Shown: positions 1-10,450 of the stretch, piece by piece
Layout: the number at the start of each line of letters is the position of its first letter
Position numbering within the stretch: the stretch's first letter is position 1
Assembly: GCF_900172235.1 (NCBI RefSeq)
Contig: NZ_FWFQ01000002.1
Coordinates: 62,001 to 126,000 of the forward strand
Direction: 5' to 3'
DNA length: 64,000 nt
Origin: Pseudoruegeria aquimaris
GTDB lineage: Bacteria; Pseudomonadota; Alphaproteobacteria; Rhodobacterales; Rhodobacteraceae
Made by a program: the position numbers and the translations under genes
The notes under the pieces: generated by a model
What the model saw: the letters and a program-made list of their open reading frames with translations, nothing else
Told to the model about the DNA's origin: nothing
Databases searched by the model: none

Positions 1-13
1 AAGGAGGCAGAGC

Positions 14-283
14 ATGCTCTATGCTGTTTTCGTCCTGCTGATCGTCGGCTTCCCGGCCGGCTACGGCGCCTTTGCCCTGACGCATTCGCGCGAACCGAAG
101 GAGCGGGAGCTCGGCGGCTTCCTGCTGCTCTACGCGCTGGCGCTTGCGGGCGGATATTTCTTCTTCCTGCCCGAAGGCAAGACGATGGGCGCGCGCCACA
201 CCTTCAACGTGCCGGTTGTGATCGGCCTGAGCCTCGCCGTGGGCTTCCTGACCGGCCTCTACAAGAACCTGCGTCGCCGCTGA
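14..283 (+). CDS. Small integral membrane protein of unknown function
   Basis: This 89-residue protein consists almost entirely of hydrophobic segments, at about residues 1-20, 33-52 and 67-83, so it should span the inner membrane three times. A strong Shine-Dalgarno sequence (AAGGAGG, bases 1-7) lies seven bases before the ATG. The C-terminus is basic (NLRRR), which favours a cytoplasmic tail by the positive-inside rule. I recognise no family motif. The neighbour clpX is convergent and ends in its own terminator, so that context gives no function. Upstream partners, if any, lie outside the window. Confidence 0.75.
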   Translation: MLYAVFVLLIVGFPAGYGAFALTHSREPKERELGGFLLLYALALAGGYFFFLPEGKTMGARHTFNVPVVIGLSLAVGFLTGLYKNLRRR

Positions 284-341
284 ACCTCGCGCCCCTGCCC
301 TGCCCGCCCCGGATGCCGGCCGGACGCGGCAAGCGGACATG

Positions 342-364
342 GAAAAGGCGGGGAAATCCCCGCC
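342..364 (-). terminator. Intrinsic terminator of clpX
   Basis: A perfect 7-bp stem (GGCGGGG / CCCCGCC) with a four-base loop is followed on the minus strand by TTTT. It lies 30 bases beyond the clpX stop codon, as expected for a rho-independent terminator. Confidence 0.75.
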
Positions 365-394
365 CTGCCCGTAACTTCAGCCTTGCCGCGCGGC

Positions 395-1660
395 TCAGCT
401 CGCGCTGGCTTCCTCGCCCTTTTCCGGCTCGTAGAAGGCCAGAAGCGGCGCCGCGTCGCTGGTGACGGCCTCTTCGTTGACGACGACCTTCTCCACGTTC
501 TTCATGCTCGGAAGTTCGAACATCGTGTCGAGCAGGATGTCTTCCATGATGGAGCGCAGGCCGCGCGCGCCGGTCTTGCGCTCGATGGCGCGCTTGGCGA
601 TGGCGCGCAGGGCGTCGTCGGTGAAGGTCAGCTCGGCGTCTTCCAGCTCGAACAGGCGCTGGTATTGCTTCACCAGCGCGTTCTTCGGCGCGGTCAGGAT
701 GGTGACGAGCGCGTCCTCGTCCAGGTCTTCCAGAGTGGCGATCACCGGCAGACGGCCCACGAACTCGGGGATCAGGCCGAATTTCAGCAGATCCTCCGGC
801 TCCAGATCCTTGAAGTGCTCGCCGATCGTCTTCTGGCTCTCGTCGCGCACGTCGGCACCGAAGCCCATCGCCGAGCCCTTGCCGCGCTGCGCGATGATCT
901 TGTCGAGCCCTGCGAAGGCGCCGCCGCAGATGAACAGGATGTTGGTGGTGTCCACCTGCAGGAATTCCTGCTGCGGGTGCTTGCGGCCGCCCTGCGGCGG
1001 CACGGAGGCCACGGTGCCCTCCATGATCTTCAGAAGCGCCTGCTGCACGCCCTCGCCCGAAACGTCGCGGGTGATCGAGGGGTTGTCGGACTTGCGGGTG
1101 ATCTTGTCCACCTCGTCGATGTAGACGATGCCGCGCTGCGCCCGCTCCACGTTGTATTCGGAGGCCTGGAGCAGCTTGAGGATGATGTTCTCCACGTCTT
1201 CGCCCACGTAGCCGGCTTCGGTCAGCGTGGTGGCGTCGGCCATGGTGAAGGGCACGTCCAGGATGCGCGCCAGCGTCTGGGCCAGCAGCGTCTTGCCGCA
1301 GCCGGTGGGGCCGATCAGCAGGATGTTGGACTTCGCCAGCTCGATCTCGGATTTCCCGGCGTGGTTCAGACGCTTGTAATGGTTGTGCACGGCCACGGAG
1401 AGCACGCGCTTGGCGTGGGCCTGGCCGATGACGTAATCATCGAGCACATCGCAGATCTCCTTCGGGGTGGGCACGCCGTCGGTGGCTTTCAGGCCTGCCG
1501 ATTTCGTCTCCTCGCGAATGATATCCATGCACAGCTCGACGCATTCATCGCAGATGAACACCGTCGGGCCCGCGATCAGCTTGCGCACCTCGTGCTGGCT
1601 CTTTCCGCAGAAAGAGCAGTAAAGGGTGTTCTTGCCGTCGCCGCTTGCGTTGTTCGCCAT
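395..1660 (-). CDS. clpX: ATP-dependent Clp protease ATP-binding subunit ClpX
   Basis: ClpX is the AAA+ unfoldase that recognises tagged or misfolded proteins in the cytoplasm and threads them into the ClpP chamber. The 421-residue product has the usual ClpX length. It starts with the ClpX C4 zinc-binding domain (Cys15, Cys18, Cys37, Cys40). The AAA+ domain follows, with Walker A GPTGCGKT at 117-124 and Walker [11 protein letters not shown]. The C-terminal part carries the ClpX-type sensor-2 region (KTGARGLRS). clpP lies 147 bp upstream on the same strand, the usual clpP-clpX order, although a hairpin between them may make clpX partly independent. Confidence 0.97.
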   Translation of the reverse strand: MANNASGDGKNTLYCSFCGKSQHEVRKLIAGPTVFICDECVELCMDIIREETKSAGLKATDGVPTPKEICDVLDDYVIGQAHAKRVLSVAVHNHYKRLNHAGKSEIELAKSNILLIGPTGCGKTLLAQTLARILDVPFTMADATTLTEAGYVGEDVENIILKLLQASEYNVERAQRGIVYIDEVDKITRKSDNPSITRDVSGEGVQQALLKIMEGTVASVPPQGGRKHPQQEFLQVDTTNILFICGGAFAGLDKIIAQRGKGSAMGFGADVRDESQKTIGEHFKDLEPEDLLKFGLIPEFVGRLPVIATLEDLDEDALVTILTAPKNALVKQYQRLFELEDAELTFTDDALRAIAKRAIERKTGARGLRSIMEDILLDTMFELPSMKNVEKVVVNEEAVTSDAAPLLAFYEPEKGEEASAS

Positions 1661-1760
1661 GTGCTATCCTCTGGGCCCGCTGGCCCCTTGATGCGCCCGC
1701 TTGGGAGCGTTCCGTCGTCTCTTGCGCTCAACAGTAGGCCAGCGCCCGGGTATCCACAAC

Positions 1761-1793
1761 GGCAAAAACGCACCCTTTCGAGGCGCTTTTGCC
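1761..1793 (-). terminator. Possible terminator or attenuator between clpP and clpX
   Basis: An imperfect hairpin with outer arms GGCAAAA and TTTTGCC and an inner CGC/GCG stem lies 15 bases beyond the clpP stop. On the minus strand the inner stem is followed by TTTTT, so it could end or attenuate clpP transcripts before clpX. It is weaker than the clpX terminator. Confidence 0.4.
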
Positions 1794-1807
1794 GCCGCGA
1801 TTCATGA

Positions 1808-2434
1808 TCAGGAGTCGTCGTCCTTCACGCGGTTTTCGACGATCTCGTCGATCAGGCCCCACTCCTTGGCTTCCTCGGCCGACATGAAGTTGTCGCGCTC
1901 CAGAGCGTCTTCCACGGCCTTCAGTTTCTGGCCGGTGTGCTTCACGTAGATGCCGTTGAGGCGATCCTTCAGCTTCTGGGTCTCGCGGGCGTGGATCATG
2001 ATGTCCGTCGCCTGGCCCTGGTAGCCGCCGGAGGGCTGGTGGACCATGATGCGCGAGTTCGGCAGCGAGAAGCGCATGCCCGGCGCGCCGGCCGCCAGCA
2101 GCAGCGAGCCCATGGAGGCCGCCTGCCCGACGCAGAGCGTGGAGACCTTCGGCTTGATGTATTGCATGGTGTCGTAGATCGACAGGCCCGAGGTCACGAC
2201 GCCGCCGGGGCTGTTGATGTACATCGAGATTTCCTTGCTCGGGTTTTCCGCCTCAAGGTGCAGAAGCTGTGCCACGACCAGCGAGGACATGCCGTCATGC
2301 ACGGGGCCCGACAGGAAGATAATCCGCTCCTTCAGAAGGCGCGAGAAGATGTCGTAGGCCCGTTCGCCGCGGCTCGTCTGCTCGACGACCATGGGCACGA
2401 GGGTGTTCATGTAGAATTCGTGGGGATCTCTCAT
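1808..2434 (-). CDS. clpP: ATP-dependent Clp protease proteolytic subunit ClpP
   Basis: ClpP is the tetradecameric serine protease that degrades substrates delivered by ClpX or ClpA. The 208-residue protein matches the normal length. The nucleophile lies in [11 protein letters not shown] (Ser in SMGS) and the catalytic histidine in MVHQPSGG; the triad aspartate is expected about 50 residues further on. The N-terminus ([20 protein letters not shown]) is the usual short processed leader. The gene precedes clpX on the same strand. No trigger factor gene is adjacent. Confidence 0.97.
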   Translation of the reverse strand: MRDPHEFYMNTLVPMVVEQTSRGERAYDIFSRLLKERIIFLSGPVHDGMSSLVVAQLLHLEAENPSKEISMYINSPGGVVTSGLSIYDTMQYIKPKVSTLCVGQAASMGSLLLAAGAPGMRFSLPNSRIMVHQPSGGYQGQATDIMIHARETQKLKDRLNGIYVKHTGQKLKAVEDALERDNFMSAEEAKEWGLIDEIVENRVKDDDS

Positions 2435-2585
2435 TCTCTTCGCCTGCCTGCTGCTTGTCGCGATGATGCGCGATGGGTCACTACCAGAGTCTTAGTGTCG
2501 CGCTCTGGGGGCTGCAAGGGGGGCAGGCATTTGTGCGGGGGGGTGGAGGCTTAGGCAACGCCCTGCACCAACTCTCATACTCCCG

Positions 2586-2658
2586 CCCGGCGCACGCCGG
2601 GCAGCGCCGACCCGCCCCCGTCAAACCGAAGGTTTGCCTTTGCAAAACGGGGCGGCGC
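2586..2658. repeat. Dispersed structured repeat, copy A
   Basis: This intergenic element has a 7-bp hairpin (CCCGGCG/CGCCGGG) followed by a larger branched structure. The branched part has outer arms GCGCCG/CGGCGC and an inner CAAACC-GAA-GGTTTG hairpin. A second copy at 59588-59664 shares most of the second part and has a different but equally self-complementary first hairpin. The rest of the 349-bp gap between clpP and the ABC operon (2435-2783) holds the clpP promoter region, and I see no gene in it. Confidence 0.75.
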
Positions 2659-2783
2659 TATTCGCACCACCCCGCGGGTCTTCGCTGCCCTTAGATCTAA
2701 AAACAAACGTTGGAACCGCGGCTTTCGAGAGCGATGGCCTCCTCGATCCCGCCCGCAGACGGGCCCAGCCCCAACAGCGCTTG

Positions 2784-3829
<1,046 letters not shown>

Positions 3830-3830
<1 letters not shown>

Positions 3831-5137
3831 CACACCCTCCCCTCGGCTGCGGGCGAGGCCCAGGTCAGCCAGATTGCTGCTGTCCAGGTGAACAGGCCGC
3901 CGCCTGCCGGGGCGCCCGTCACCGGGTTGAAATATTCGTAGAAGCCGTTCCGCGCGATGCACTCGGCGGTGCGGCGGCGCAGATCCTCGGCAATGGCCCC
4001 GTGGCCCGCTTCCGCCAGCCCGCGCGCGATGAGGGCGTTGAACATCCCCCACATCGGCCCGCGCCAGTAGCGCGGCGCGTCGAAACGCGGATCGGCCGGA
4101 TCGAGGCTCGGCACCGGGTAGCGCACCGCCTGCATGATGCGCTCCAGCGCGGGCAGCATCGCATCGCCGCCGACGCCGGCATACCAGCACAGGAAGGCCC
4201 CGGAACTGAGCGCGCCGCTGAACCGGCCGGTGCGGATATCGACCGAATCGTAGTGGCCGCGCTCCGGGTTCCAGTGGCTGGCCGCCCCCTCCTCGAGCGC
4301 CGCGATCCAGCCCGCGATCTCGGAGGTGTCCTCGCCCAGTTCCGCGCCCAGCGCCGCCAGGTCGCGGCAGGCCCGCAGGAAGATGAAGCTCATCCCAGGA
4401 TCGGCCACCCGGAAGGGTGAGCTTTGCCGGATAACCTCTTCATCCCAATGGCAATCACGCCCGAAGTGGACAAGCGCAAGGTAGCGGTCGTACTGCTCCT
4501 TCGTGGGGCGCATGGAGCCATCCACGTGGGAGGTGTCCCGCCGGGTGTATTCGCCCACGCCCGAGCCATCGACATTGGCCATGGCCGCGTCCCAGTCGGC
4601 AGCATTGTCGCGCCCGCTTTCCCACGGGTGGGTGACGACGATCATGCCGCGCTCGCAGCGGTGCGCCATGAACCAGCGGTGCCACGCCAGCAGCTTCGGG
4701 TAGAGGGCGCGCAGATGCGCCGCGCCTTCCGCCCTGTCGGCCTCGTAGATCCAGCGGATCAGGGTCGCGGCCACCGGCGGCTGGCTGATGCCCGAGGTGG
4801 CGGGGCTGCGCTCGCGCCCCCAGACTTCCGGCCCCGGAAAATACTCCGGCACCTCGCGGTGGAAGATGATGTGGGGCACCATGCCGTTTTCCCACTGGCT
4901 GGCGAAGAGCGTCTCCGCTTCCACCCAGGCGCGGGCACGATCGAAGGTGGAGAACCCCCACGCCGCGAACATGCTGTCCCAGTTCCACTGGTAGGGGTAG
5001 AGTCCGCTGGTGGGCACCGTGTAGCCGCCACGATCGTTGCCCGTCATGATGTCGCGGGCCTGCTGATCCAGTTGCTCCGTCATTTCGTCCTGTCTTTCCG
5101 GCCAGTTGCCCGGCCCGTTCCTGAAATTGCGTGTCAT
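3830..5137 (-). CDS. GH63-like (MGH1-type) glycoside hydrolase
   Basis: This 435-residue cytoplasmic protein has the features of the (alpha/alpha)6 hydrolases that include mannosylglycerate and glucosylglycerate hydrolases and trehalase-like enzymes: [13 protein letters not shown] near residue 45, HPWESGRDN near 170, a [11 protein letters not shown] segment near 355 and NGFYEYFNP near 395. Asp in the ESGRDN region and Glu in FYEYF are candidate acid and base residues by family analogy. There is no signal peptide, so it should act on sugar already imported by the co-encoded ABC transporter. The frame allows a start at 5137 or at an internal ATG at 5083, which has the better AGGA site. I infer a glycosylated glycerol, glycerate or alpha-glucoside substrate, unproven. 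Confidence 0.8.
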
Positions 5138-5143
5138 CGTGGC

Positions 5144-6361
5144 TCAGCCCTTCACCGATCCGGCCGTGAGGCCCTTGGTCATGAAGCGTTCGAGCCCGAG
5201 GAAGAGCACCATGATCGGCACGGTGGCGATCACCGCCCCGGCCATCAGGTGCTGGCGCGGGATCTCCGAGGAGTTCAGCATCGCCACGCCCCGCGTGAGG
5301 GTGAATTTCGAGGGATCATCCAGCAGCATGAAGGCCAGCAGGAACTCGTTCCAGGCGATCATGAAGACGTAGAGCGAGACGGAGGCCAGCGCGGGCAGCG
5401 AGAGCGGCAGGGTGATCTTCCAGATCACCGCGAGGCGCGACAGACCGTCCATCAGCCCGGCTTCCTCCACTTCCGCGGGCAGGCCGCGGAAGTAGCCCTG
5501 CAGCATGTAGAGCGCCACGGGAATGGTGGTAACGGGGTAGATCAGGATGATCCCGAAGATCGAGTTGCGCAGCCCCACCATCGAGAAGACGATGTAGATG
5601 GGCAGCGCCAGCACGATCATCGGCACCATGTAGATCAGCAGGATCGAGCGCGAGAACGCCGCCTGCCCCTTGAAGCGCAGCCGCGCCACGGCATAGGCGC
5701 CGGGCACCGAGAAGGCCAGCGTGATCGCCACCGTGGCCACGGAGACCAGCAGCGAGGTCATCAGGTAGCCGCCGAAGCCGAAATCGGCAAACAGCTCAGA
5801 ATAGCTGCGGAACAGACCCCAGCCCTTGGACAGCTCCAGCGAGAAATCCAGCGGGTTCTGCAACAGCGCCTGCTGGCTCTTCAGGCTGGTCATCACCATC
5901 ACGTAGAAGGGGATCACGACGATGGCGGTGAAGAAGATGTAGCCGATGCCGGTGAAGAAGCGGATCAACGCCTCCTCGAACTCGTGCCGCGTGAGCGCCC
6001 CCCATGTGCAATCCTCGAGGAACACCGCCAGGGGAAGCGCCGTGAAGAACCCGGCGCAGAGCCCGGCCAGCAGCGTCTTGCCCAGCGAGACGCCCTCCCC
6101 GCTCAGCACCGCGCCAAACCCGGCCGCGCCCAGCAGCGCGAAGGCGAGGCTCACCACGCCCACCCCCGTCCAGCGCCCCGGCGCCTTCAGGGCGATCACC
6201 CCGGCGGCGGCGCCGAACAGCAGCGACAGCCAGAGCGAGGGCTTGAAGGCTTCGCCGGTGGCGAAGGCGAAGCTGACCGAAACCGTCACCGCGATGGTGA
6301 AGGCCCAGAGCGCGCCCAGAAGCGGCGCCGTCACGTAGCCATGTCTCAAGGCTCCCATCAC
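5144..6361 (-). CDS. Sugar ABC transporter permease, MalG-like, with N-terminal membrane extension
   Basis: The C-terminal ~280 residues form a normal MalG-type permease with six membrane segments, and the EAA coupling loop reads EEAGLMDGLSRLAVIWKI. At 405 residues the protein is about 120 longer than usual. The extra N-terminal part has about four predicted membrane segments (near 12-34, 43-58, 66-84 and 95-114). The typical permease start (YIFFTAIVVIPFYVMV) begins only near residue 131. The gene overlaps the preceding permease by four bases, so the two are coupled. It pairs with the permease at 6358-7602 to form the translocation pore. The role of the extension is unknown. Confidence 0.88.
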   Translation of the reverse strand: MMGALRHGYVTAPLLGALWAFTIAVTVSVSFAFATGEAFKPSLWLSLLFGAAAGVIALKAPGRWTGVGVVSLAFALLGAAGFGAVLSGEGVSLGKTLLAGLCAGFFTALPLAVFLEDCTWGALTRHEFEEALIRFFTGIGYIFFTAIVVIPFYVMVMTSLKSQQALLQNPLDFSLELSKGWGLFRSYSELFADFGFGGYLMTSLLVSVATVAITLAFSVPGAYAVARLRFKGQAAFSRSILLIYMVPMIVLALPIYIVFSMVGLRNSIFGIILIYPVTTIPVALYMLQGYFRGLPAEVEEAGLMDGLSRLAVIWKITLPLSLPALASVSLYVFMIAWNEFLLAFMLLDDPSKFTLTRGVAMLNSSEIPRQHLMAGAVIATVPIMVLFLGLERFMTKGLTAGSVKG

Positions 6362-7602
6362 AGGCCCTCCTCGCGGCTGATGAACTTGAAGAAGAAGACG
6401 GAGAACAGCAGCAGGCAGAGGAAGACCACCACCGCCACCGCCGCCCCGGCACCGATGTTGGCAAGGGCGAAGGCCTGTTCGTAGACGTTCACGGTCAGCG
6501 TGCGCGTACCGGCGTTGCCACCCGTCAGCAGGAAGATGTCGTCGAACTTGTTGAAGGTCCAGATGAAGCGCAGCAGGAAGAGCACCGAGAGGATGCCCAG
6601 AAGCTGCGGCAGGCTCAGGAACCAGAACTTCTGGAACGGGCTCGCGCCGTCCATGTCGGCGGCTTCGTACATGTCGGTGTCGATGCTCTGCATCCGGGCG
6701 AGGATGAAGAGGAAAGAAAGCGGGAAGTAGCGCCAGATCTCGAAGACCGTCACCATGATCAGCGCCAGCGGCCGTTCGCCGAAGAAGTTGATCGGCGCCT
6801 GCGTCACCCCCATCTGCAGCAGAAGCGCGTTGGCGGAGCCGGAGAAGGGATCGAACAGGGTGACCCAGGTAAAGGCCACCGCGATCACCGGGGCGACGTA
6901 GGGAAAGAGGTAGAGCCCGCGCAGCACGCCCTGCCCCTTGAAGCTCTTGTTCAGGAGCATCGCGGCGAACAGCCCGAAGACGAGCGCGCCGATGGTGCCG
7001 AAGACGGTGTAGAACATCGTGGTCCAGAGCACCGCCCAGAACTCGCCGCCGTCGAAGACGCGCCGGAAGTTGTCCAGCGTGAATTCGCTGTTGGTCAGGA
7101 TGTTTTCCGACCTGTAGGTGAGCCGGGGCTCGGAGGCGTCGAGATCGGGATCCGCATCGAGGAAAGCCTGCGAAACCTGCGCCTCCATGCGCATCCGCTC
7201 CCGATAACCCGGCTCCAGATCACCGAAATCACAGAAAATCTCGGCGCCGTCGATGGTGCAACGCGGATCGGGTGCGAGGATGGTCAGCCCCTCGGGCAGC
7301 GTATCGGCCAGCGTCACGCCGAGGATCGGCTTGTCCTGGCTGGAGTTGCGGATCCGGATTTCATACTGCGCCGGATCGGACGGCGCCGCGGGGCGGCCAC
7401 GCAGGCTTTCGCGCACCACCGGGGCGGGCGCGCGCAGGTCAGCCAGCTGCACCGGCTTCACGCTGATCCAGAAGATCGACAGCAGCGGCAGGATCACCAC
7501 GAGGGCGACACTGATGATCGTGGGCATCAACAGGCCCCAGGCCAGGCGCGCTTCGCGCCGGCCGAGCGGCCCCGTGCCTTTCGGGGGAGACAGGGATGTC
7601 AT
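6358..7602 (-). CDS. Sugar ABC transporter permease, MalF-like, with large periplasmic insertion
   Basis: This 414-residue permease has its first membrane segment near 23-46. A soluble stretch of about 120 residues (52-170) follows, then the remaining five membrane segments, with the EAA loop near MYEAADMDGASPFQKFW. The soluble stretch resembles a DUF11/Ig-like beta domain: it has LADTLPEGLTI and GDLEPGYRERM, and two cysteines (115 and 124) placed to form a disulfide. It should face the periplasm. MalF of enterobacteria also has a large periplasmic loop, but after a later membrane segment. The gene lies between the binding-protein and MalG-like genes of the operon. Confidence 0.88.
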   Translation of the reverse strand: MTSLSPPKGTGPLGRREARLAWGLLMPTIISVALVVILPLLSIFWISVKPVQLADLRAPAPVVRESLRGRPAAPSDPAQYEIRIRNSSQDKPILGVTLADTLPEGLTILAPDPRCTIDGAEIFCDFGDLEPGYRERMRMEAQVSQAFLDADPDLDASEPRLTYRSENILTNSEFTLDNFRRVFDGGEFWAVLWTTMFYTVFGTIGALVFGLFAAMLLNKSFKGQGVLRGLYLFPYVAPVIAVAFTWVTLFDPFSGSANALLLQMGVTQAPINFFGERPLALIMVTVFEIWRYFPLSFLFILARMQSIDTDMYEAADMDGASPFQKFWFLSLPQLLGILSVLFLLRFIWTFNKFDDIFLLTGGNAGTRTLTVNVYEQAFALANIGAGAAVAVVVFLCLLLFSVFFFKFISREEGL

Positions 7603-7695
7603 GGCGGGGTTTTTCCGTGGTTTCGACGGTGGCGGCGGGCCGGGGCCGGCCCACCGCGCCTTGCATGAACAGGGCGCCGCAACGCCCTGAAAGTT

Positions 7696-9057
7696 TTACT
7701 CTACCCTGGAAAGCTCATCGTTCATCGCCGCCACGGCGGCGGGGCCGTCAAGCGCGCCGTCGATGTATTGGCGCACGATGCGGTTGATGGCCTGGCTGTT
7801 GATGATCTTGGAGGCCAGCGACAGCTGCCCCTCGGCCACGCCCCAGCGCTGGGCCACGTCGAGGCCGCCGACGATCTCGTCGATCATCTCCTGCGCGTAA
7901 AGCTCGCCCAGCGGGGCCTTGCGGTCCACGCCCACCGGCAGTTCGGCCCAGGCCTCCACGAAGGCCGTCGGGTTCTCGGCGGTGCCGCGGCGGACCGGGA
8001 ACTTGCCTTCCGGCGCGATGGAGAGCGTCTGGGTGTAGCCTTCGTCCATGGAGTATTTCACGAACTCCATCGCCGCATCCGTATCCGCATCCGAGGTGAT
8101 GCCGAAGTAGCGGATGTCGCCCCAGGCCGCGCCGTCGGGGTTGGAGGGGCCGGCAAGCTTGGTCACGATGCCGGTGGCGGTGGCCAGATCGCGGGTGGTG
8201 GGATCGTCGTTGATGGTGGGCGGCGCGCTGTCGCGCAGGCCGGCCAGCTCATCGAGGATGAAGGGCGACCAGATGATCATCGCCGCCTGCCCGGCGAAAT
8301 ACAGTTCGCGCGACTGCTTCCAGTAGAGTTCGCCCGGCGGGGAGGCCTCGGCGATGGCCTTGTAGAAGTCGAGCACCTCCATCGTCGGCCCTTCTTCCAG
8401 CGGCTTGAAGCCATCCGGGCCGACGGGCGAAACGCCGTTGGCGAGGAAGACGTGCTCCAGCACCTGGCTCATGAAGTTCTCGTCCACCTTGGTGGCGGCC
8501 ACGAAGCCATACATCTCCGGCGGGTTGTGCAGCGCTTCGATGGCGGCCAGCACGTTGGCGTAGGAATTGGGCGCCGCAAGCCCCTTCTCGTCGAAGAGAT
8601 CCTTGCGGTAGACGACCATCTGCGTCCAGCCATCGACTGGCACGGCCGCGGTGCCACCGTCGAAGGCGGCCATGGCGAGGGCGCCCGGCGCGAAGGTCTC
8701 GGTGCCAAGCTCGGCGATCACGTCGCTGGCGGCCTCGGTGTCGAGGATGCCGGCCTCGGCCCAGGGCAGCGCGTATTGCAGGGTGTGGTAGATCACGTCG
8801 GGCAGATCGCCGGCGGCGAAGGCGGCCGTGGCGCGGGTGCCCAGATCGCTTTCGGAGACGGGGATCACCTCGACCTCGGTGCCGGTGGCCTCCTTGAAGG
8901 CGGCGGCCATTTCTTCCTGCTTGGCGAGGCGCTCGGGCTGCTCCTCGGTGGTCCAGAAGCGGATGGTGTCGGCCTGGACGGCCATCGCGCTGAAGGCGAG
9001 GCCCATCGCGGCCCCGGCCAGCAGCCGGCCGGTGTGTGTCTTGGCAAAAATCGTCAT
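7696..9057 (-). CDS. Extracellular sugar-binding protein of ABC transporter
   Basis: This 453-residue protein is a family-1 solute-binding protein that captures the sugar in the periplasm. It starts with a Sec signal peptide (MTIFAKTHTGRLLAG..., cleavage likely after AVQA near residue 28). The mature start TIRFWTTEEQPERL is typical of MalE-like proteins. An open frame runs further upstream, but the ATG at 9055-9057 is preceded by GGGAGGA and gives a proper signal peptide. Only 37 bp separate it from the upstream lacI-type gene and 93 bp from the permease gene, so all should be co-transcribed. Confidence 0.92.
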   Translation of the reverse strand: MTIFAKTHTGRLLAGAAMGLAFSAMAVQADTIRFWTTEEQPERLAKQEEMAAAFKEATGTEVEVIPVSESDLGTRATAAFAAGDLPDVIYHTLQYALPWAEAGILDTEAASDVIAELGTETFAPGALAMAAFDGGTAAVPVDGWTQMVVYRKDLFDEKGLAAPNSYANVLAAIEALHNPPEMYGFVAATKVDENFMSQVLEHVFLANGVSPVGPDGFKPLEEGPTMEVLDFYKAIAEASPPGELYWKQSRELYFAGQAAMIIWSPFILDELAGLRDSAPPTINDDPTTRDLATATGIVTKLAGPSNPDGAAWGDIRYFGITSDADTDAAMEFVKYSMDEGYTQTLSIAPEGKFPVRRGTAENPTAFVEAWAELPVGVDRKAPLGELYAQEMIDEIVGGLDVAQRWGVAEGQLSLASKIINSQAINRIVRQYIDGALDGPAAVAAMNDELSRVE

Positions 9058-9094
9058 TGTTTTCCTCCCAGTCTCTTTTTGCTCAGGTGACAAA

Positions 9095-10159
9095 TCAGTT
9101 GGTGAAATCGGGCCGTGGCGGTGGCCCATCGGAGCCGCGCACCACGAGCTGCGCGCGATCGAACTCGCGCAGGGTATCGGGGTGGCCGCCACGAATGCGG
9201 GTGATGAGAAGCCGCGCGAGCCGTTCACCGGCGCGTCGGGAATCCACGGCAAAGGTGGTGAGCGGAGGCTGCGCGTAGGCGCCTTCGGGCACCCCGTCAT
9301 AGGCGATCACGGAAACATCGCGCCCCGGCTCCTGCCCGGCGGCGCGGATCGCCTGGTAGAGCCCCAGCGCCGCCATGTCCACGGCGCAGACGACCGCCGT
9401 CGGCGGCTCCGCCTGCCCCAGCAGGCGCTCGCCGGCGGCATGGCCCTGCGCCACGGTCACCGCGTCTTCCTGCACGTATTCGGGCCGGTAGGCGATCCCC
9501 GCCTTCGCCAGCCCGGCCTTGTAGCCCTCCAGCCGCAGGGCGGAATAGTAGTATTCGAGGCCGCCGTTGATGAAGCCGATGCGCCGGTGCCCGAAGGCCG
9601 CCAGCCGCAGCACCGCCTCCTCCATCGCCTCCTCGCCGCGGATGTCGTAGAAGGGGCAGCCGGCCATGTCGGGGGTGCGGCCGTAGAGCACGAAGGGCAC
9701 TTCGAGCCGGCGCAGCAGCTCGACGCGGTAATCCCTGCGCAGCGCCCGCGGCAGGATGAAGCCGTCGGCCTTGCGCTCCTCCACCAGCCGGGTGAGCGTG
9801 TCGCGCATGTCCGCATCGGACGCCGCCGTGGAGACCGTCAGCGTCCAGTGCTCATCGCTTGCGCCTTTGGTGACGCCCGCCAGGAAATCGGCCAGGAACG
9901 GGCGCTGCGCGTCATGGGCGTTGATCTGGAGCACCAGCCCGATGGAGCGGACCTTGCCGGTCCGGATCGCCTGCGCATGGCTCAAGGGGCGATACCCAAG
10001 CTCCTGCGCCTTGCGCTGGATGCGCAGGCGGGTGCTGTCGGCGATGTCGGAATAGCCGTTGAGCGCGCGGGAGACGGTGCCCTTCGTCACGCCCAAGGCA
10101 TCGGCGACATCGGCGATGGTGATGCGGCGTTGCTTCACGCCGAGCCCTTCCTGTTGCAT
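9095..10159 (-). CDS. LacI-family transcriptional regulator
   Basis: This 354-residue protein has the LacI helix-turn-helix at about residues 12-35 (TIADVADALGVTKGTVSRALNG), the hinge helix region, and a periplasmic-binding-protein-like sugar-sensing domain from about residue 65. It is the first gene of the sugar-uptake operon and probably represses it, and itself, until the imported sugar or a derivative binds. A perfect 14-bp palindrome with the LacI-type CCGG centre lies 47 bp before its start codon. The effector is unknown, but should relate to the substrate of the GH63-like hydrolase. Confidence 0.93.
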   Translation of the reverse strand: MQQEGLGVKQRRITIADVADALGVTKGTVSRALNGYSDIADSTRLRIQRKAQELGYRPLSHAQAIRTGKVRSIGLVLQINAHDAQRPFLADFLAGVTKGASDEHWTLTVSTAASDADMRDTLTRLVEERKADGFILPRALRRDYRVELLRRLEVPFVLYGRTPDMAGCPFYDIRGEEAMEEAVLRLAAFGHRRIGFINGGLEYYYSALRLEGYKAGLAKAGIAYRPEYVQEDAVTVAQGHAAGERLLGQAEPPTAVVCAVDMAALGLYQAIRAAGQEPGRDVSVIAYDGVPEGAYAQPPLTTFAVDSRRAGERLARLLITRIRGGHPDTLREFDRAQLVVRGSDGPPPRPDFTN

Positions 10160-10205
10160 GGTCCGTTCGGTTGTTTTGCGGAATTCTTGTTCAATCGTTT
10201 TGTTT

Positions 10206-10219
10206 CGAAACCGGTTTCG
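10206..10219. promoter_or_regulatory. Putative LacI-family operator
   Basis: CGAAACCGGTTTCG is a perfect 14-bp inverted repeat with the central CpG typical of LacI/GalR operators. It lies upstream of the lacI-type gene that heads the sugar operon, a position suited to autoregulation. The rest of the 10160-10450 gap shows no gene. Confidence 0.65.
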
Positions 10220-10450
10220 GCAAGGGTTTTTTTCCCGGCCTGCTGAATTTCCGGTCAGCGGGTCTCGAATTCGAGCGCCATGACGGGGCGGGACTGCGGC
10301 CCCGCACGCAAGGAAACAAGGGCCGGAACCGGCGCGATCACTGCCCTTGCGTCACCCGCAAAAAGAGAGGAAGTTGGCCATTCGATCACCGCGGAGCACG
10401 GCGCCGGAAGGCGCTTCGCCGCGCAACATCATTTCAAGATGAGGCACTTC

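Noticed and set aside
4424-6484. Open frame of 686 codons opposite the GH63-like and permease genes
   Set aside because: It overlaps two genes with clear motifs and coupled junctions. The antisense translation is His/Gln/Arg-rich and carries no domain.
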